Assembly (NCBI GenBank): GCA_035524895.1
Contig: DATLFI010000430.1
Span: 1-16,650 of the forward strand
DNA: 16,650 bases
Source of the DNA: DATLFI01 sp035524895
Lineage (GTDB): Bacteria; Acidobacteriota; Thermoanaerobaculia; Multivoradales; Multivoraceae
Direction of reading: 5' to 3'
The position numbers and the translations under genes are program-made. Every line of letters begins with the position of its first letter. The first letter of the stretch is position 1. The notes under the pieces were generated by a model. That model searched no databases and had not been told where the DNA came from. It saw only the letters and a list, made by a program, of their open reading frames with translations. Below are positions 15,831 to 16,650 of the stretch, one piece after another.

Positions 15831-16650
15831 TCACGCTCCCGCCCCGCCGCCGCGCGAGCGTTGCTGCCACCAGTCGCGCACGAGCTCGCCGAGCGTGGGC
15901 TCGCTGGCGTCGGCGTAGCTGTAACGGGCGCGGACCATCGGCTTGCCGACCGCGATGACGTGCCCGAGATCGATCGGCGTCCCGACTACCACCACGTCGC
16001 ACTCGACGCGCTCGATGGTCGCGGCGAGGTCGGCGAGCTGCTCGTTGCCATAGCCGAGCGCCGGCAGCACGTCGTGGAGGTGAGGGTACCGGGCGAACGC
16101 CTCGGCGATCTCGCCTCGAGCCCAGGGCCGCGGATCGACGATCGTGGCCCCGGCGCGCGACGCCGCGAGGTAGCCCGCCCCGTAGCCCATGCCGCCGTGG
16201 GTCGTGGTCGGTCCGTCCTCGACCACCAGCGCACGTTTGCCGCGTACCGCGGCCTCGTCGTCGAGCGCGATCGGCGAGCGGCCGTGCACCAGGCGGGCCC
16301 GCGGGTTGTGGGTGCGCGCGTTGGCGTGGAGGGTGGCTAGCGCGTCCTCCGTGGCCTCTTCGCTCTTCGCCACGAGCAGGACGTCGGCGCGTTCGAGGTT
16401 CCAGCGCGAGGGGAAGTAGCGCAGCTCGTCGCCGGCGCGCAACGGGTCGAGCAAGGTCACGAGGAGATCAGGGCGCACGAAAGGAGTGTCGTTGTTGCCG
16501 CCGTCCCACACCACGACATCGGCCTCCCGCTCCGCCGCCGCGAGGATCTTCTCGTAGTCGGCCCCCGCGTAGACCACGCTGCCGGCCGCGATGTGCGGCT
16601 CGTACTCCTCGCGCTCCTCGATGGTGCACTCGTGCCGGTCGAGATCGGCG
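15831..16650 (-). CDS. COG2403-type GTPase / cyclic 2,3-diphosphoglycerate synthetase-like (partial, N-terminus off window)
   Basis: The frame is open from the window edge through 273 codons to a TGA at 15831-15833; the N-terminus with the nucleotide-binding P-loop is missing. Seen: the edge reads ADLDRHECTIEEREEYEPHI, continuing to VVYAGADYEKIL and the hallmark VVWDGGNNDTPFVRPDL. Then come YFPSRWNLERADVLLVAKSEEA, VEDGPTTTHGGMGYGAGYLAA and VVVGTPIDLGHVIAVGKPMVRARYSY. These match proteins named cyclic 2,3-diphosphoglycerate synthetase after the methanogen enzyme; most bacterial members have no proven activity and are listed as GTPases. A GTG at 16577 lies inside conserved sequence and is not the start. 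It is the first gene of an operon with carbamate kinase. The actual reaction is uncertain. Confidence 0.85.
   Translation of the reverse strand, partial: ADLDRHECTIEEREEYEPHIAAGSVVYAGADYEKILAAAEREADVVVWDGGNNDTPFVRPDLLVTLLDPLRAGDELRYFPSRWNLERADVLLVAKSEEATEDALATLHANARTHNPRARLVHGRSPIALDDEAAVRGKRALVVEDGPTTTHGGMGYGAGYLAASRAGATIVDPRPWARGEIAEAFARYPHLHDVLPALGYGNEQLADLAATIERVECDVVVVGTPIDLGHVIAVGKPMVRARYSYADASEPTLGELVRDWWQQRSRGGGAGA

Overview
The window is high-GC bacterial DNA with tightly packed genes, several GTG starts and good Shine-Dalgarno sites. It carries a Gram-negative style envelope exporter, a lipoprotein-type binding protein and a probable selenoprotein. The mix fits an uncultured Gram-negative lineage such as Myxococcota/'Deltaproteobacteria', Binatota or Acidobacteriota. 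This is inference; no rRNA or marker gene is present to place it. The 5' edge cuts an MFS transporter gene and the 3' edge cuts a COG2403-type GTPase gene.

Layout. (1) 1-1229, minus: MFS transporter of the spinster-like type, C-terminus off the window. (2) 1230-1423: divergent promoter region with a perfect 22-bp palindrome, a candidate operator. (3) 1424-5852, plus: three-gene ABC export operon (MacB/LolD-type ATPase, two-module FtsX-type permease, HlyD-family adaptor). (4) 5906-9410, minus: a GT4-type glycosyltransferase (last), a UGSC-family selenoprotein with an in-frame TGA (middle), and a thioredoxin-fold fusion protein (first). (5) 9474-10145, plus: histidine phosphatase. (6) 10296-11561, plus: lipoprotein-type amino-acid/amide binding protein. 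(7) 11676-14795, plus: Cys-less thiolase-fold/DUF35 fusion, SCP2-type thiolase and a small Smr-domain protein. (8) 14891-16650, minus: carbamate kinase downstream of a COG2403-type GTPase.

The most notable item is the gene at 7163-7675. Conventional translation splits it in two at an in-frame TGA (7400-7402), but the reading frame, the Sec-Gly-Ser-Cys motif and a hairpin 11 nt beyond the TGA all say selenocysteine. Its upstream partner (7911-9410) carries a CPTC thioredoxin motif joined to a long domain of unknown function, which suggests a thiol/selenol redox pair. Two strong hairpins lie in the 235-bp gap between them. The host must supply selA, selB, selC and selD elsewhere, because none is in this window.

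How the genes may work together. The ABC operon should form the inner-membrane and periplasmic parts of a tripartite exporter; no outer-membrane channel is encoded here. The two thiolase-superfamily genes probably act in acyl-CoA or polycyclic substrate metabolism. Carbamate kinase and the GTPase form a separate operon facing them.
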